This document shows, in pieces, positions 9,537 through 16,977 of a stretch of 64,000 nucleotides of DNA. A program made the position numbers and the translations under genes. The number at the start of each line of letters is the position of its first letter. The first letter of the stretch is position 1. The DNA is from Halalkaliarchaeum desulfuricum (GTDB lineage: Archaea > Halobacteriota > Halobacteria > Halobacteriales > Haloferacaceae). The notes under the pieces are model-generated. The model did not search any database. It was given only the letters and a program-made list of their open reading frames with translations, and had not been told where the DNA came from. The stretch spans positions 1,364,001-1,428,000 of the forward strand of contig NZ_CP025066.1 of NCBI RefSeq assembly GCF_002952775.1. The letters are read 5' to 3'.

Positions 9537-10276
9537 GCCGGCAACCGATAAGCGGTAACTCCTCCGTTCGGGCCCAGTCGGAGGTCGTCGGCGTGGCGCT
9601 GTTGCTCGGGATCGCCGTACTCAGCCTCGGTGCACTCACCCTCACCATCGGCGTCGCACTCGAGGAGAACGCCGCCGCCGCGGACGCGAACGCGGTCGCC
9701 ACCGATCTCGAGCAGGGGATCGAACCGGTCACGGCGACCGGCACCCGCGAATCGAGCCTGTCGTTTACCGATGGGACGCTTCGAACCACCGAACGGACGG
9801 TCCGCGTCATCGAGGACGACGAGGTGATCTCGACGTGGGACGTCGGCGCGATCGTGTACGAAACAGACGGCCACCGGGTGATCTCTCTCGGCGGTGCTGT
9901 CGTGGAGTCCCGAGGGGAATATTCGCGTGTCCACGAGGGGCCACCGGTGGCCGCATCCGAGGGGGCGTTCCTCGTCGGGGTCGTCGAGATCGACCCAGTC
10001 GAATCGGTGTCGCACGGCGGCACCGGAGCCTCGACGCTCACGCTCCGGACGACCGTCTCGCACGACCGCACCGAACTCGGCGACGGCGAGTACGCCGTCG
10101 CGGTCGAGACCACGACGCCCGACGCCTGGGGACGGGAGTTCGAACGACAGGGGGCGTCCACATCGGTCGAGACGTTCGAGGGAGACGACGAGCCCAGCGT
10201 CGTGGGACGGTTCGAGGGAGAGCGAACGGGCTACGTCGTGATTCACGACGTCGAACTCGAGGTGTTCCATGACTGA
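9533..10276 (+). CDS. pilin-like protein 1 (class III signal, R-A-Q site)
   Basis: The 247-residue protein has a short basic leader, then VRAQSEVVGVALLLG leading into a hydrophobic helix, then a mainly beta, Thr/Glu/Asp-rich extracellular part. R-A-Q before the helix matches the R-G-Q cleavage site of haloarchaeal archaellins, so processing by prepilin peptidase PibD is likely. The family is one of the DUF72xx groups of haloarchaeal pilins (DUF7289-like by memory, uncertain). Start ATG 9533 overlaps the upstream stop as ATGA. It is the largest of the five pilin-like proteins, so it could be a major or tip subunit; which one is not decidable here. Confidence 0.8.
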   Translation: MSRQPISGNSSVRAQSEVVGVALLLGIAVLSLGALTLTIGVALEENAAAADANAVATDLEQGIEPVTATGTRESSLSFTDGTLRTTERTVRVIEDDEVISTWDVGAIVYETDGHRVISLGGAVVESRGEYSRVHEGPPVAASEGAFLVGVVEIDPVESVSHGGTGASTLTLRTTVSHDRTELGDGEYAVAVETTTPDAWGREFERQGASTSVETFEGDDEPSVVGRFEGERTGYVVIHDVELEVFHD

Positions 10277-10805
10277 TCCGGCCCCGTCGAAAGGGTTGCA
10301 CCGACGGCGGGAGCGAACAGACCGGGCGACAACCGCGGTCGTCGGTAAGACCCTCGAGGCGGCCATCGTGGTGCTTTTCGTTGGCCTGCTCACGACGACG
10401 TTGCACGCCGGGATCGCCCCCACCTACGAGCGCGCCGCCGGCGAGGAGGTCGCCGACAGGGTTCTCGTGGCCGCAAGCGACGAGATCGAACGGGCGGCCC
10501 CGCCCGATCGACAGGGCACCGAACGTTACGGGCTGGAGATGGAACGGCGGGTGGATCTGCCCCCTCGGATCGCCTCCGGAAACTACAGAGTGACCGCCGA
10601 CGGGACCACGCTGCGGCTCGAGCATCCGGAAACGGAGATCGAGACGGCAGCGGAACTCGCGGTTCCGGCGTCGGTGACGGACGTCACCGGAACCTGGCGA
10701 AGCGGGGCGGAAACGATACTCGTGATCGAGGCCGAACGGGGCGAAGAGACCACCCACGGGGACGGAGAGACGATCGGCGTGACGATCCGGCTGGTGAACC
10801 GATGA
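10269..10805 (+). CDS. pilin-like protein 2 (no R-G-Q site)
   Basis: This 178-residue protein has an Arg-rich N-terminus (residues 10-20) followed by one hydrophobic helix from about residue 24 (AVVGKTLEAAIVVLFVG) and an acidic, beta-rich ectodomain. It overlaps the gene before it by 8 bases. Unlike its four sisters it lacks a clear R-(G/A)-Q processing site: the residues before the helix are DRATT. It may stay anchored or be cut at a variant site. It resembles haloarchaeal DUF7266-type proteins (by memory, uncertain). Role inferred from position between pilin-like genes. Confidence 0.7.
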   Translation: MTDPAPSKGLHRRRERTDRATTAVVGKTLEAAIVVLFVGLLTTTLHAGIAPTYERAAGEEVADRVLVAASDEIERAAPPDRQGTERYGLEMERRVDLPPRIASGNYRVTADGTTLRLEHPETEIETAAELAVPASVTDVTGTWRSGAETILVIEAERGEETTHGDGETIGVTIRLVNR

Positions 10806-11515
10806 CGCCCGGACCCGACGGCCGAGGGGGGTCGACTGAACCGGTCCGGGGGCAGGCCAACATGGTGAGCCTCGCTGTCGCGCTGCTCCTGCTCGTTGGG
10901 GCCGCCGGAACGGCGATCGCGATAGCGCACGGATCGCTTGCAGCCGCCGAGCGCGAGCCGGCAGAACGGAACGTAGCGACGGACCTCGCCGACCGTCTCG
11001 TCTCGTCGGATGCCCCCCACGTCCGTCGGGAGAACGTGCTCGATCGGAACGAAATCGAGGCGCTCTCGGTGACCGATGTCGAGTCGCTAGCACCCGGGAT
11101 CGAGGACCGCCCGTTCCGGATCCGGATCGACGATCGGACGCTGCTCGAGCGGGGTGAACCAACGGGCGGAACGAGGGTCGAACGCCTCGTCGTCCTCGCC
11201 GCGGACGACGAACGGACGTACCGACTCGATCTCGAGGAGGACGAAGCCGTGACGGTGCCTCGTCGGACGGACGAGCTCCAGGTGACCGTCGAGCCCGAAA
11301 ACGACACCAGCGTGTCGACGATCCGGGTCAACGACCGCGTCCTCCTGTACGATCCGGGCGGGCTCGAGGGAACCGCAACGGCGTCGGTCCCCTGGACTGC
11401 GACACTGCGGGTGACCGTCCAGGCGGAGGGCTCGGACGGCACTGTGGCGATAACCGCGACGCCGGAGACGACGGCGAAAGCGCATCTGGAGGTGACCGTC
11501 GGTGCCGAGAGGTGA
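10802..11515 (+). CDS. pilin-like protein 3 (R-G-Q site)
   Basis: The 237-residue protein has VRGQANMVSLAVALLLL near residues 16-32, the archaellin-type R-G-Q site followed directly by the assembly helix. The ectodomain is acidic, with repeated Asp/Arg-rich strands (EDRPFRIRIDDRTLLE and similar). It overlaps the upstream stop as ATGA. It is probably a minor pilin of this operon's filament; DUF7263-like by memory, uncertain. Confidence 0.75.
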   Translation: MTPGPDGRGGSTEPVRGQANMVSLAVALLLLVGAAGTAIAIAHGSLAAAEREPAERNVATDLADRLVSSDAPHVRRENVLDRNEIEALSVTDVESLAPGIEDRPFRIRIDDRTLLERGEPTGGTRVERLVVLAADDERTYRLDLEEDEAVTVPRRTDELQVTVEPENDTSVSTIRVNDRVLLYDPGGLEGTATASVPWTATLRVTVQAEGSDGTVAITATPETTAKAHLEVTVGAER

Positions 11516-11975
11516 GCGGCCCCGGATGGGACACGATCGACGGAGGGGATCCGGGTCACACCGGGGACAGCTGTCTATCACGCTGATCGAGGCGATCGTC
11601 GGGGTCGTATTCGTGTTCGGGGTCGCCGTCACTTTCGGGATCGGCGTGCCTGCGGCGGGAGCCGACACCGCACAGCTGGACCGGTACGCGACGGACACGG
11701 TGACCGTCCTGGAAAACGAACCACCGCGACACGTCGGCGAGACGCGGCTCACCGAACTCACCAGGTCGGCGTCCGGCTTCGATCGCGAACGGGACGCACT
11801 CGAGCGGCGTGTCGGCCTGATCCTTCCGGACAACGTGTTCTATCGAGTGAACGTGTCGGGGCCGGACGAAGCCTACGGCGCTGTCGGTCAGGAACGCCCT
11901 CGCGGCGTTCCCGTTGGATACGCGGCTGTGACGACCAGACACGGAGAAGTCGAGCTGTGGGTGTGGTACGGATGA
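11502..11975 (+). CDS. pilin-like protein 4 (R-G-Q site)
   Basis: This small protein (157 residues from GTG 11502, or 149 from ATG 11526) has a basic leader, then HRGQLSITLIEAIVG and a hydrophobic helix, then a short ectodomain ending in VELWVWYG. R-G-Q is the archaellin-type cleavage motif. Glu at mature position 8 (ITLIEA) resembles the conserved Glu5 of bacterial prepilins. The GTG start overlaps the previous gene by 14 bases; the ATG start follows its stop by 10 bases. I report the longer frame. The family is probably DUF7262-like (uncertain). Confidence 0.72.
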   Translation: MPRGERPRMGHDRRRGSGSHRGQLSITLIEAIVGVVFVFGVAVTFGIGVPAAGADTAQLDRYATDTVTVLENEPPRHVGETRLTELTRSASGFDRERDALERRVGLILPDNVFYRVNVSGPDEAYGAVGQERPRGVPVGYAAVTTRHGEVELWVWYG

Positions 11976-12523
11976 CAGACGAACACCGAGTCGGGGGGAT
12001 TTCCCCGGACGAACGCGGACAGTTGGTGCTCGTCGCGGCGGCCGTGATCGCGCTGGCGCTGGTTCCGATGGCGTTTGCGTACCTGCAGCTCGGCTATCAC
12101 GGCGACGTCGGCACCGACGTCGAACCGGCTACCGAGCTCGCCGACGCCGAACGATCGCTGGAGCGGGCGGTCGAACACGCCAGCGTGGAGATCGATGGCG
12201 AGTACGACTGGGATCGGCGGGAGGCCGGGGTCGACGCGTTCCAGGACGTGCTCGACGACGACATCGACACGATCGAACGGCTGGGACACGCCGAGGGCGT
12301 GGTGATCGAGATCGTCAACGGTGCGGAGCCGGCCGCGACGTGGCGGGAGGGGACCTGCCCGTCCGGCCCGATGCGCTCGTTCGGCCCCTGTGAGCTGATC
12401 GACAACGTCGTCGTTCAGGAGCGGGCCGGAGAGACCGCGGTGCTCGCGGCGGGGTTCGAACTGCGACTCGCTACACCGGACGACCAAGCGACGGTGGAGG
12501 TGGTCGTGGTCATCTTCGAGTGA
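11972..12523 (+). CDS. pilin-like protein 5 (R-G-Q site)
   Basis: The 183-residue protein begins at ATG 11972, overlapping the previous stop as ATGA. ERGQLVLVAAAVIALAL near residues 14-30 is the R-G-Q processing site plus assembly helix. The ectodomain has two Cys residues (near 128 and 137) that could form a disulfide and a long acidic helix (ATELADAERSLERAVEHAS). It is the last gene of the operon; the next gene is convergent, 10 bases beyond its stop. DUF7261-like by memory, uncertain. Confidence 0.75.
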   Translation: MTDEHRVGGISPDERGQLVLVAAAVIALALVPMAFAYLQLGYHGDVGTDVEPATELADAERSLERAVEHASVEIDGEYDWDRREAGVDAFQDVLDDDIDTIERLGHAEGVVIEIVNGAEPAATWREGTCPSGPMRSFGPCELIDNVVVQERAGETAVLAAGFELRLATPDDQATVEVVVVIFE

Positions 12524-12533
12524 GTCGACCGAA

Positions 12534-13118
12534 CTACCGGTCGTCTGCGAACTCCTCGGTGAACCCCCACTCGTCGGCTCGACGTTTCGCCTCCGCCCGC
12601 GCTTCCTCCTGGATCGCCGCCACGCGCTCCTCGTCGGCCAGAAACGACTCGAGCGGATCCGCTTTCCCGTCCGACTCCCCGACGTCGGGTGCCTGTCGTC
12701 GGGTCGCCCCAGCGAGGTCGGCGTCCCTGGCCAGCTGTTCCGCCGGGGCACCCGGCGGGACGCGGAAGGCGTCGGCGCCGTCGGCCCCGTGGAGCGAGCT
12801 GATCGCCTCCGGATCGGTCGCGTACCGTTCGACTCGGTAGGGTCCCGGATCAGCGAGCCGGGCGAGCGCCCGGGATCCCCGTTCGTCGGCGGCGACATCG
12901 TACACGAGCGTCGGGACGCCGTCCTCGAGCGTGAGCACGCCGTGGACGTCGCCGTCGAGCAACAGCGTCTCCTGCGGTTCCAGGAGGACGTATCCGGTGA
13001 GTGCTTCCTCGAGTGCTCGCCGGAGGGAGACACCGAGATCGGTGACGACCCGGGAGCTGAGCAGCTCACCCTGTGGAACGTGGAGCCCGCGTGATCTATC
13101 GAGCGTCGGGGGAGTCAT
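12534..13118 (-). CDS. conserved haloarchaeal protein of unknown function next to minD
   Basis: This 194-residue acidic protein has no signal peptide or membrane helix. The first 100 residues look like a compact alpha/beta domain: GYVLLEPQETLLLDGDVHG is a strand-turn-strand unit and LEDGVPTLVYDVA another. The last 60 residues are a charged helix rich in Glu, Ala and Arg, likely coiled coil. It lies 20 bases downstream of the MinD-like gene on the same strand and is convergent with the pilus operon, so it may be a partner of the MinD-like ATPase. I do not recognise a named family with confidence. Confidence 0.6.
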   Translation of the reverse strand: MTPPTLDRSRGLHVPQGELLSSRVVTDLGVSLRRALEEALTGYVLLEPQETLLLDGDVHGVLTLEDGVPTLVYDVAADERGSRALARLADPGPYRVERYATDPEAISSLHGADGADAFRVPPGAPAEQLARDADLAGATRRQAPDVGESDGKADPLESFLADEERVAAIQEEARAEAKRRADEWGFTEEFADDR

Positions 13119-13138
13119 GGCGATCGAGTCGGGTGCTG

Positions 13139-13906
13139 TCAGTGCGTCTCCGGGACGACGGCGCTCGTGAACCGGGCAGCGACGTCGTCAGCCCGCCCCG
13201 TCCGGGGTTCGAGCGCGTCCGCTGCCTCCCGATAGGCGTTTGCGGCGGCCGAACCGGGCGCGTGTGCGAGGAGGGGTTTCCCGGCACGGCGAGCCCCCCT
13301 GACCGCGTCGCTTTCGGGAATCGCCGAAAGCGTGGTGCCGCCGAAGTAGCGTTCGGCCTTCCCGGCGATGTCCCCGAGTTCTCCCCGAACCCTGTTGAAG
13401 AGGATCCCCGCCGTCTCCGTTCCGTACGAGCGGGCGTACTCTTGAGCCTTGAGCCCGTCCGACAGCGACGGAACCGTCGGCTGAAGGACGACGACGATCC
13501 GGTCGGCAAGCACCAGCGGAAGCACCGCGGATTTCGACCCCAGCGCCGCTGGCGAGTCCAGCAGGAGTACGTCGGTTTCGCCCCCGAGTTCGGCGACGAC
13601 GTCCCGAAGGCGGGCCGGATCGGCGCGCTCGAACGCCGCGAGGCTCGTCCCGCAGGGCACGACCCGCATCCCGAACCGGTCGTAGGTCGCCTCCCGCACG
13701 TCGGTCCCAGTTCCCTCGATCAGCAGGTCGTGGAGCGTCACCTCGACGTCGTCCAGCCCCGCGTGAAACAACAGGTTCGCCATCCCGGTGTCCGCGTCGA
13801 CGACCGTCACGTCGTAGTCGGCGGCGAGCGCCATCCCGAGCGCGAGAGTGCTCGTGGTCTTTCCGGTCCCCCCTTTCCCGCTCGCGACGGCGATGGCTTC
13901 GACCAT
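13139..13906 (-). CDS. MinD/ParA-family ATPase
   Basis: The 255-residue protein has the deviant Walker A motif with the signature lysine (SGKGGTGKTT, residues 9-18), VVDADTGMANL as switch I, and DVLLLDSPAALG as the Walker B region. These define the MinD/ParA/SIMIBI class. Such ATPases dimerise on ATP and position membrane or polar complexes. I see no strong C-terminal amphipathic membrane-targeting helix. ATG 13906 fits a TATA box 27 bases upstream; ATG 13915 would add three residues (MAS). Its place next to the pilus operon suggests, but does not prove, a role in placing that machine, since a MinD homologue (MinD4) acts on pilus and archaellum position in Haloferax. Confidence 0.85.
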   Translation of the reverse strand: MVEAIAVASGKGGTGKTTSTLALGMALAADYDVTVVDADTGMANLLFHAGLDDVEVTLHDLLIEGTGTDVREATYDRFGMRVVPCGTSLAAFERADPARLRDVVAELGGETDVLLLDSPAALGSKSAVLPLVLADRIVVVLQPTVPSLSDGLKAQEYARSYGTETAGILFNRVRGELGDIAGKAERYFGGTTLSAIPESDAVRGARRAGKPLLAHAPGSAAANAYREAADALEPRTGRADDVAARFTSAVVPETH

Positions 13907-13929
13907 ACTCGCCATCGCTCGTTCCAGGG

Positions 13930-13936
13930 ATTAAAA
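13930..13936 (-). promoter_or_regulatory. TATA box of the minD-like gene
   Basis: On the reverse strand this reads TTTTAAT, centred 27 bases upstream of ATG 13906 and only 18 upstream of ATG 13915. It therefore favours 13906 as the leaderless start. Confidence 0.5.
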
Positions 13937-14012
13937 CCACCGTTCTGTGTCTCGAATATATCCGCGTCGGACCCGCTCGATAGCCGATGACACGCTCCGG
14001 CCGACTCAACAA

Positions 14013-14020
14013 GTTTTTAC
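14013..14020 (+). promoter_or_regulatory. TATA-like box of the eL43-rpoP-pcc1 operon
   Basis: GTTTTTAC is centred about 28 bases before the ATG of the eL43 gene, suggesting a leaderless transcript. Confidence 0.5.
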
Positions 14021-14043
14021 GCGCGCTGCCGATATCGAACTGT

Positions 14044-14322
14044 ATGGCTAAACAGAAGGCCCGATCGGTCGGCAGCGCCGGGCGCTTCGGCGCGCGATAC
14101 GGGCGCGTCTCCCGCGTTCGCGTTCGCGACATCGAAGACGAGATGCGCTCTGCGACCGTCGACGGCAACGACGTAAAACGGATCGGTACAGGTATCTGGG
14201 TCGACGAGGAGACCGGCGAGACGTTCACCGGCGGGGCCTACCGCCCCGAGACGCCCGGCGGAACACAGGTCAAACGTTCGATCCGGGCCGCGCTGTCCAG
14301 CGACGAAGACGACGAGGAGTAA
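14044..14322 (+). CDS. rpl37ae: ribosomal protein eL43 (L37Ae), zinc-ribbon cysteines absent
   Basis: The 92-residue protein has the family N-terminus ([12 protein letters not shown]) and the family end ([12 protein letters not shown], then a basic helix KRSIRAAL). It is a large-subunit protein bound to 23S rRNA. In the Haloarcula 50S structure this protein holds zinc with two CxxC pairs. Here there is no cysteine at all: the first pair region reads [11 protein letters not shown] and the second VDEETGETF. The fold must be held without zinc. The gene starts a conserved archaeal operon (eL43, rpoP, pcc1), with rpoP two bases after its stop, so it is the native locus and not a stray copy. Confidence 0.9.
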   Translation: MAKQKARSVGSAGRFGARYGRVSRVRVRDIEDEMRSATVDGNDVKRIGTGIWVDEETGETFTGGAYRPETPGGTQVKRSIRAALSSDEDDEE

Positions 14323-14324
14323 CG

Positions 14325-14459
14325 ATGGCGTACAAGTGTTCCCGCTGCAAACGGGACGTCGAACTCGACGAATACGGCGGCGTCCGCTGTCCGTATTGTG
14401 GTCACCGCGTGCTGTTGAAGGAGCGCGGTGGCGGCATCCAGGAAGTCGACGTCGAGTAA
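14325..14459 (+). CDS. rpoP: DNA-directed RNA polymerase subunit P (Rpo12)
   Basis: This 44-residue protein starts two bases after the eL43 stop. It carries a zinc ribbon with Cys5-x2-Cys8 and Cys22-x2-Cys25 (YKCSRCKR and VRCPYCGHR), the hallmark of Rpo12/RpoP, the archaeal counterpart of eukaryotic Rpb12 that joins the Rpo3/Rpo10 assembly platform. The length is normal for the family. Position between eL43 and Pcc1 genes is the usual archaeal arrangement. Confidence 0.93.
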   Translation: MAYKCSRCKRDVELDEYGGVRCPYCGHRVLLKERGGGIQEVDVE

Positions 14460-14487
14460 CCTCGAACACACCGCCGCAAACCGGGGG

Positions 14488-14769
14488 ATGAACCGCGTGA
14501 CCGACATTCATTCTGCGACGCTGTCGTTCGTCTACCCCGACGAGGAGGCCGCGAGACTCGTCGCCGACGCCGTGGTGGTCGAACAGGACGAACTCGACGA
14601 CGATCGGGCCGGCGCAACCGTCGCCCGGACGGATCGAACCGTCGAGGTGACCGTCGACGCGAGCGATCTGGTCGCGTTACGTGCCGGGATCAACAGCTGG
14701 GTCCGGCTGGTCGACGTCGCCGAACGCGCAGACGGGGTCGCAAAGGGAGCCGGCGACGCCGACCGGTGA
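14488..14769 (+). CDS. pcc1: KEOPS complex subunit Pcc1
   Basis: The 93-residue protein begins HSATLSFVYPDEEAARLVADAV and has a second half with VEVTVDASDLVALRAGINSW, the pattern of Pcc1: a small alpha/beta protein that dimerises and scaffolds Kae1 in the KEOPS complex for N6-threonylcarbamoyladenosine (t6A37) synthesis on tRNA. It follows rpoP by 28 bases. ATG 14488 is chosen because the homologous region starts directly after it; an in-frame ATG at 14428 would overlap rpoP. Confidence 0.88.
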   Translation: MNRVTDIHSATLSFVYPDEEAARLVADAVVVEQDELDDDRAGATVARTDRTVEVTVDASDLVALRAGINSWVRLVDVAERADGVAKGAGDADR

Positions 14770-14788
14770 GCGCTGCCCTCGAAATAGT

Positions 14789-16591
14789 TCAAAGGATTGT
14801 CCCGTGTTTCTTGTCGGGGACATCCTTCTCGATATCCGCGTAGAAGTCGAACCGAGCGACGAGTTCGTCCCTGAGCGCCGAGGGCGGCACGATCTCGTCG
14901 ATGACGACCTCGCTCGCCATTCGATGGACGTCGATATCCCGTCGGTACTCCTCTCTGAGTTCGCGTTCGCGGCGCTCGCGTTCCTCCGGATCGTCGATTT
15001 CGTCGAGTTTTCGGGCGTACACCGCGTTGATCGCCGCCTCGGGCCCCATGATGGCTATCTCGCCCGACGGGAGGCCGATCACGCTCTCGGGGTCGTACGC
15101 CGGCCCGCCCATCGCGTAGATCCCGGCGCCGTACGCTTTCCGAACGATCACGGTCTGCTGGGGAACCGACGCCGCGGCGGTGGCGTAGATGAACTTCTTG
15201 CCCTCTTCGAGGATCCCGTCCTTCTCCACCTGCGAGCCGGCCATGAATCCCGGCGTGTCACACAAATACAGCAGGGGGATCTCGTAGGCGTCGCAGGTCC
15301 AGATGAACTCCGCGGCCTTGCTCGCGGAGTCGGGAAAGATCGCCCCCGAGCGCTCGGTGGGCTGATTGGCGACGACGCCGACCGGGCGGCCGTCGATCCG
15401 GGCGAGGGCAGTGACGATCTCGCTGCCGTAGTCGGGCCGCAGCTCCAGAACGGATTCGGCGTCGACGATCCGCTCGATCAGGTCGTGGACGTCGTACGGC
15501 CGGTTGGGCTCTGCGGGCACCAGTTCGTCTATACCGTCGGGGCTGTACCGGGGCGGCGTCGGCTCCGATCGCGGCGGCTTCTCGCCGGCCTTATCCGGGA
15601 GATACGAGATCAGGTTCGCGACCAGTTCCCGGGCGTGCGCCTCGTCGCGGGCGACGAGATCCGCCGAGCCGGAGTGGCGGGCGTGGACCGCCGGGCCGCC
15701 CAGTTCCTCCAGGTCGATCTCCTCGCCGGTCACCATCTTCACCATCCGGGGGGAGGCGATCGCCATCGCGGACATCCCCTCGACCATGATCGTGAAGTCG
15801 GCGAACACCGGCGTGTAGGCGGCCCCCGCGATACAGGGGCCGTACAGCACGCAGATCTGGGGGACCCGGCCGGACAGCATCGAGTGGTTGTAGTAGTACT
15901 TCCCGATCCCCTCGCGGTTGGCGAAGAATCCGGTCTGCTGGTCGATCCGCCCGCCCGAGGAGTCCATCAGATACAGCACGGGTTTGCCGGTCTTGAGCGC
16001 CCGCTGTTGCATCCGGAGGAACTTCTCGACCCCGTGGGCCGCCATCGAGCCGGCCTTGACGGTGAAGTCGTTGGCCATGAAGTGGAGGTCCCGCTCCTCG
16101 AAGGTGGCTGCGCCGGTTATGAGCCCGTCCGCGGGGAGTCTGTTCCCCTCGTCGTGCTCCTCGACCTCCGGGCTGTTCGGATGCCACGCGTCGAAGTGTG
16201 CGAACTTGCCGTCCTCGAATCTGAGGCCGGTCGGCGCCTCGCCGTCACCTCCGTTGTCGGCCTCGGTTACGACCGGTCCGTCCTCCTCGCCGAACCACAG
16301 CTCCAGCCGGTCGCGGACGAACAGTTTGCCCTGTTCGGGGAGACGGTCCCGGTACTTCTCGGGCCCCCCTTCGAAGATATCTTCGATCTCCTCGCGCAGG
16401 GCGGCCTCCCGCTCCGTCGGACCGAGGTCGTCCTCGAGGGGATACTCCGTTTCCGGCGGGGTCGCCGTGGCCGTCGGCTCCTGTTCGTCACCGACATGGA
16501 CCTCGATCTCGACGGCGAGATGTTCCGCGAGGGCGGCGGCGATCGCTTCCGCCTCCTCGTCGGTCGCGCCCGCTCCGACGTGCACTTTCAT
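14789..16591 (-). CDS. acyl-CoA carboxylase carboxyltransferase with N-terminal PccX-like segment
   Basis: This 600-residue protein is a biotin-dependent carboxyltransferase (crotonase fold, two halves). The N-half carries LPADGLITGAATFEERD and the VLYLMDSSGGRIDQQ oxyanion region, and the C-half GVVANQPTERSG, DTPGFMAGSQVE and IVRKAYGAGIYAM. It would transfer CO2 from carboxybiotin to an acyl-CoA. Residues 1-30 (MKVHVG, then TDEEAEAIAAALAEHL) closely match the start of the separate PccX-like protein encoded at 19483-19737. An acidic linker and a helix follow before the enzyme core. ATG 16591 is chosen for this match. No biotin carboxylase gene is adjacent. The acyl-CoA used (acetyl, propionyl, methylcrotonyl) cannot be told. 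Confidence 0.85.
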   Translation of the reverse strand: MKVHVGAGATDEEAEAIAAALAEHLAVEIEVHVGDEQEPTATATPPETEYPLEDDLGPTEREAALREEIEDIFEGGPEKYRDRLPEQGKLFVRDRLELWFGEEDGPVVTEADNGGDGEAPTGLRFEDGKFAHFDAWHPNSPEVEEHDEGNRLPADGLITGAATFEERDLHFMANDFTVKAGSMAAHGVEKFLRMQQRALKTGKPVLYLMDSSGGRIDQQTGFFANREGIGKYYYNHSMLSGRVPQICVLYGPCIAGAAYTPVFADFTIMVEGMSAMAIASPRMVKMVTGEEIDLEELGGPAVHARHSGSADLVARDEAHARELVANLISYLPDKAGEKPPRSEPTPPRYSPDGIDELVPAEPNRPYDVHDLIERIVDAESVLELRPDYGSEIVTALARIDGRPVGVVANQPTERSGAIFPDSASKAAEFIWTCDAYEIPLLYLCDTPGFMAGSQVEKDGILEEGKKFIYATAAASVPQQTVIVRKAYGAGIYAMGGPAYDPESVIGLPSGEIAIMGPEAAINAVYARKLDEIDDPEERERRERELREEYRRDIDVHRMASEVVIDEIVPPSALRDELVARFDFYADIEKDVPDKKHGTIL

Positions 16592-16977
16592 GACGGTCAC
16601 TCCTTCCGGCGGTCGCAAATTCTTTTCCCTCGACCTTTTTTGGCGGGGGCCTCGCTCGCGCGCGGCAGAGCCGCGCGCTTCGCTCGACCCCCGCCAAAAA
16701 AGCTCGACCAAAAAAGCCGATAGCTCGGGCCTCCGGCCCTCGCTATCGGTATGACAACTTCTCTTTTTTACCTTGGCTCATCTCTCACTGGGTTCGCTCG
16801 GACTTCTCGCAAAACGTTCGATAACAGCGGTCTCCGCGGGGCAACCCCGCTCTTCGAACGCACACCGTGACAGAGTTGGATCGACGTCCGGACGCACGGG
16901 ATCCGTCACCAGCGAACACATTCGGAAAGGATCTGGCGTTCGAACTGAACGGCTCCAGTAGAAATCTGGCGTCGGCG
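16592..16977. repeat. gene-free stretch with three strong hairpins
   Basis: No convincing gene is present. The first hairpin has 15-base perfect arms at 16635-16649 and 16688-16702 (CTTTTTTGGCGGGGG and its complement), with an inner 9-base palindrome GCGCGCGGC/GCCGCGCGC split by AGA. The second, 16717-16749, has outer arms CCGATAGC/GCTATCGG and inner GGGCC/GGCCC. The third, 16815-16860, has outer CGTTCGA/TCGAACG and inner GCGGGG-CAA-CCCCGC. They lie just upstream of the carboxyltransferase gene and downstream of the DUF7282-like gene, so they could end that transcript, act in a leader, or be mobile palindromes. Confidence 0.6.

Noticed and set aside
7614-12523. Archaellum operon
   Set aside because: The ATPase and platform proteins resemble archaellum parts, but no ArlCDEFGH-like accessory proteins are present and the small proteins are pilin-like with dissimilar ectodomains.
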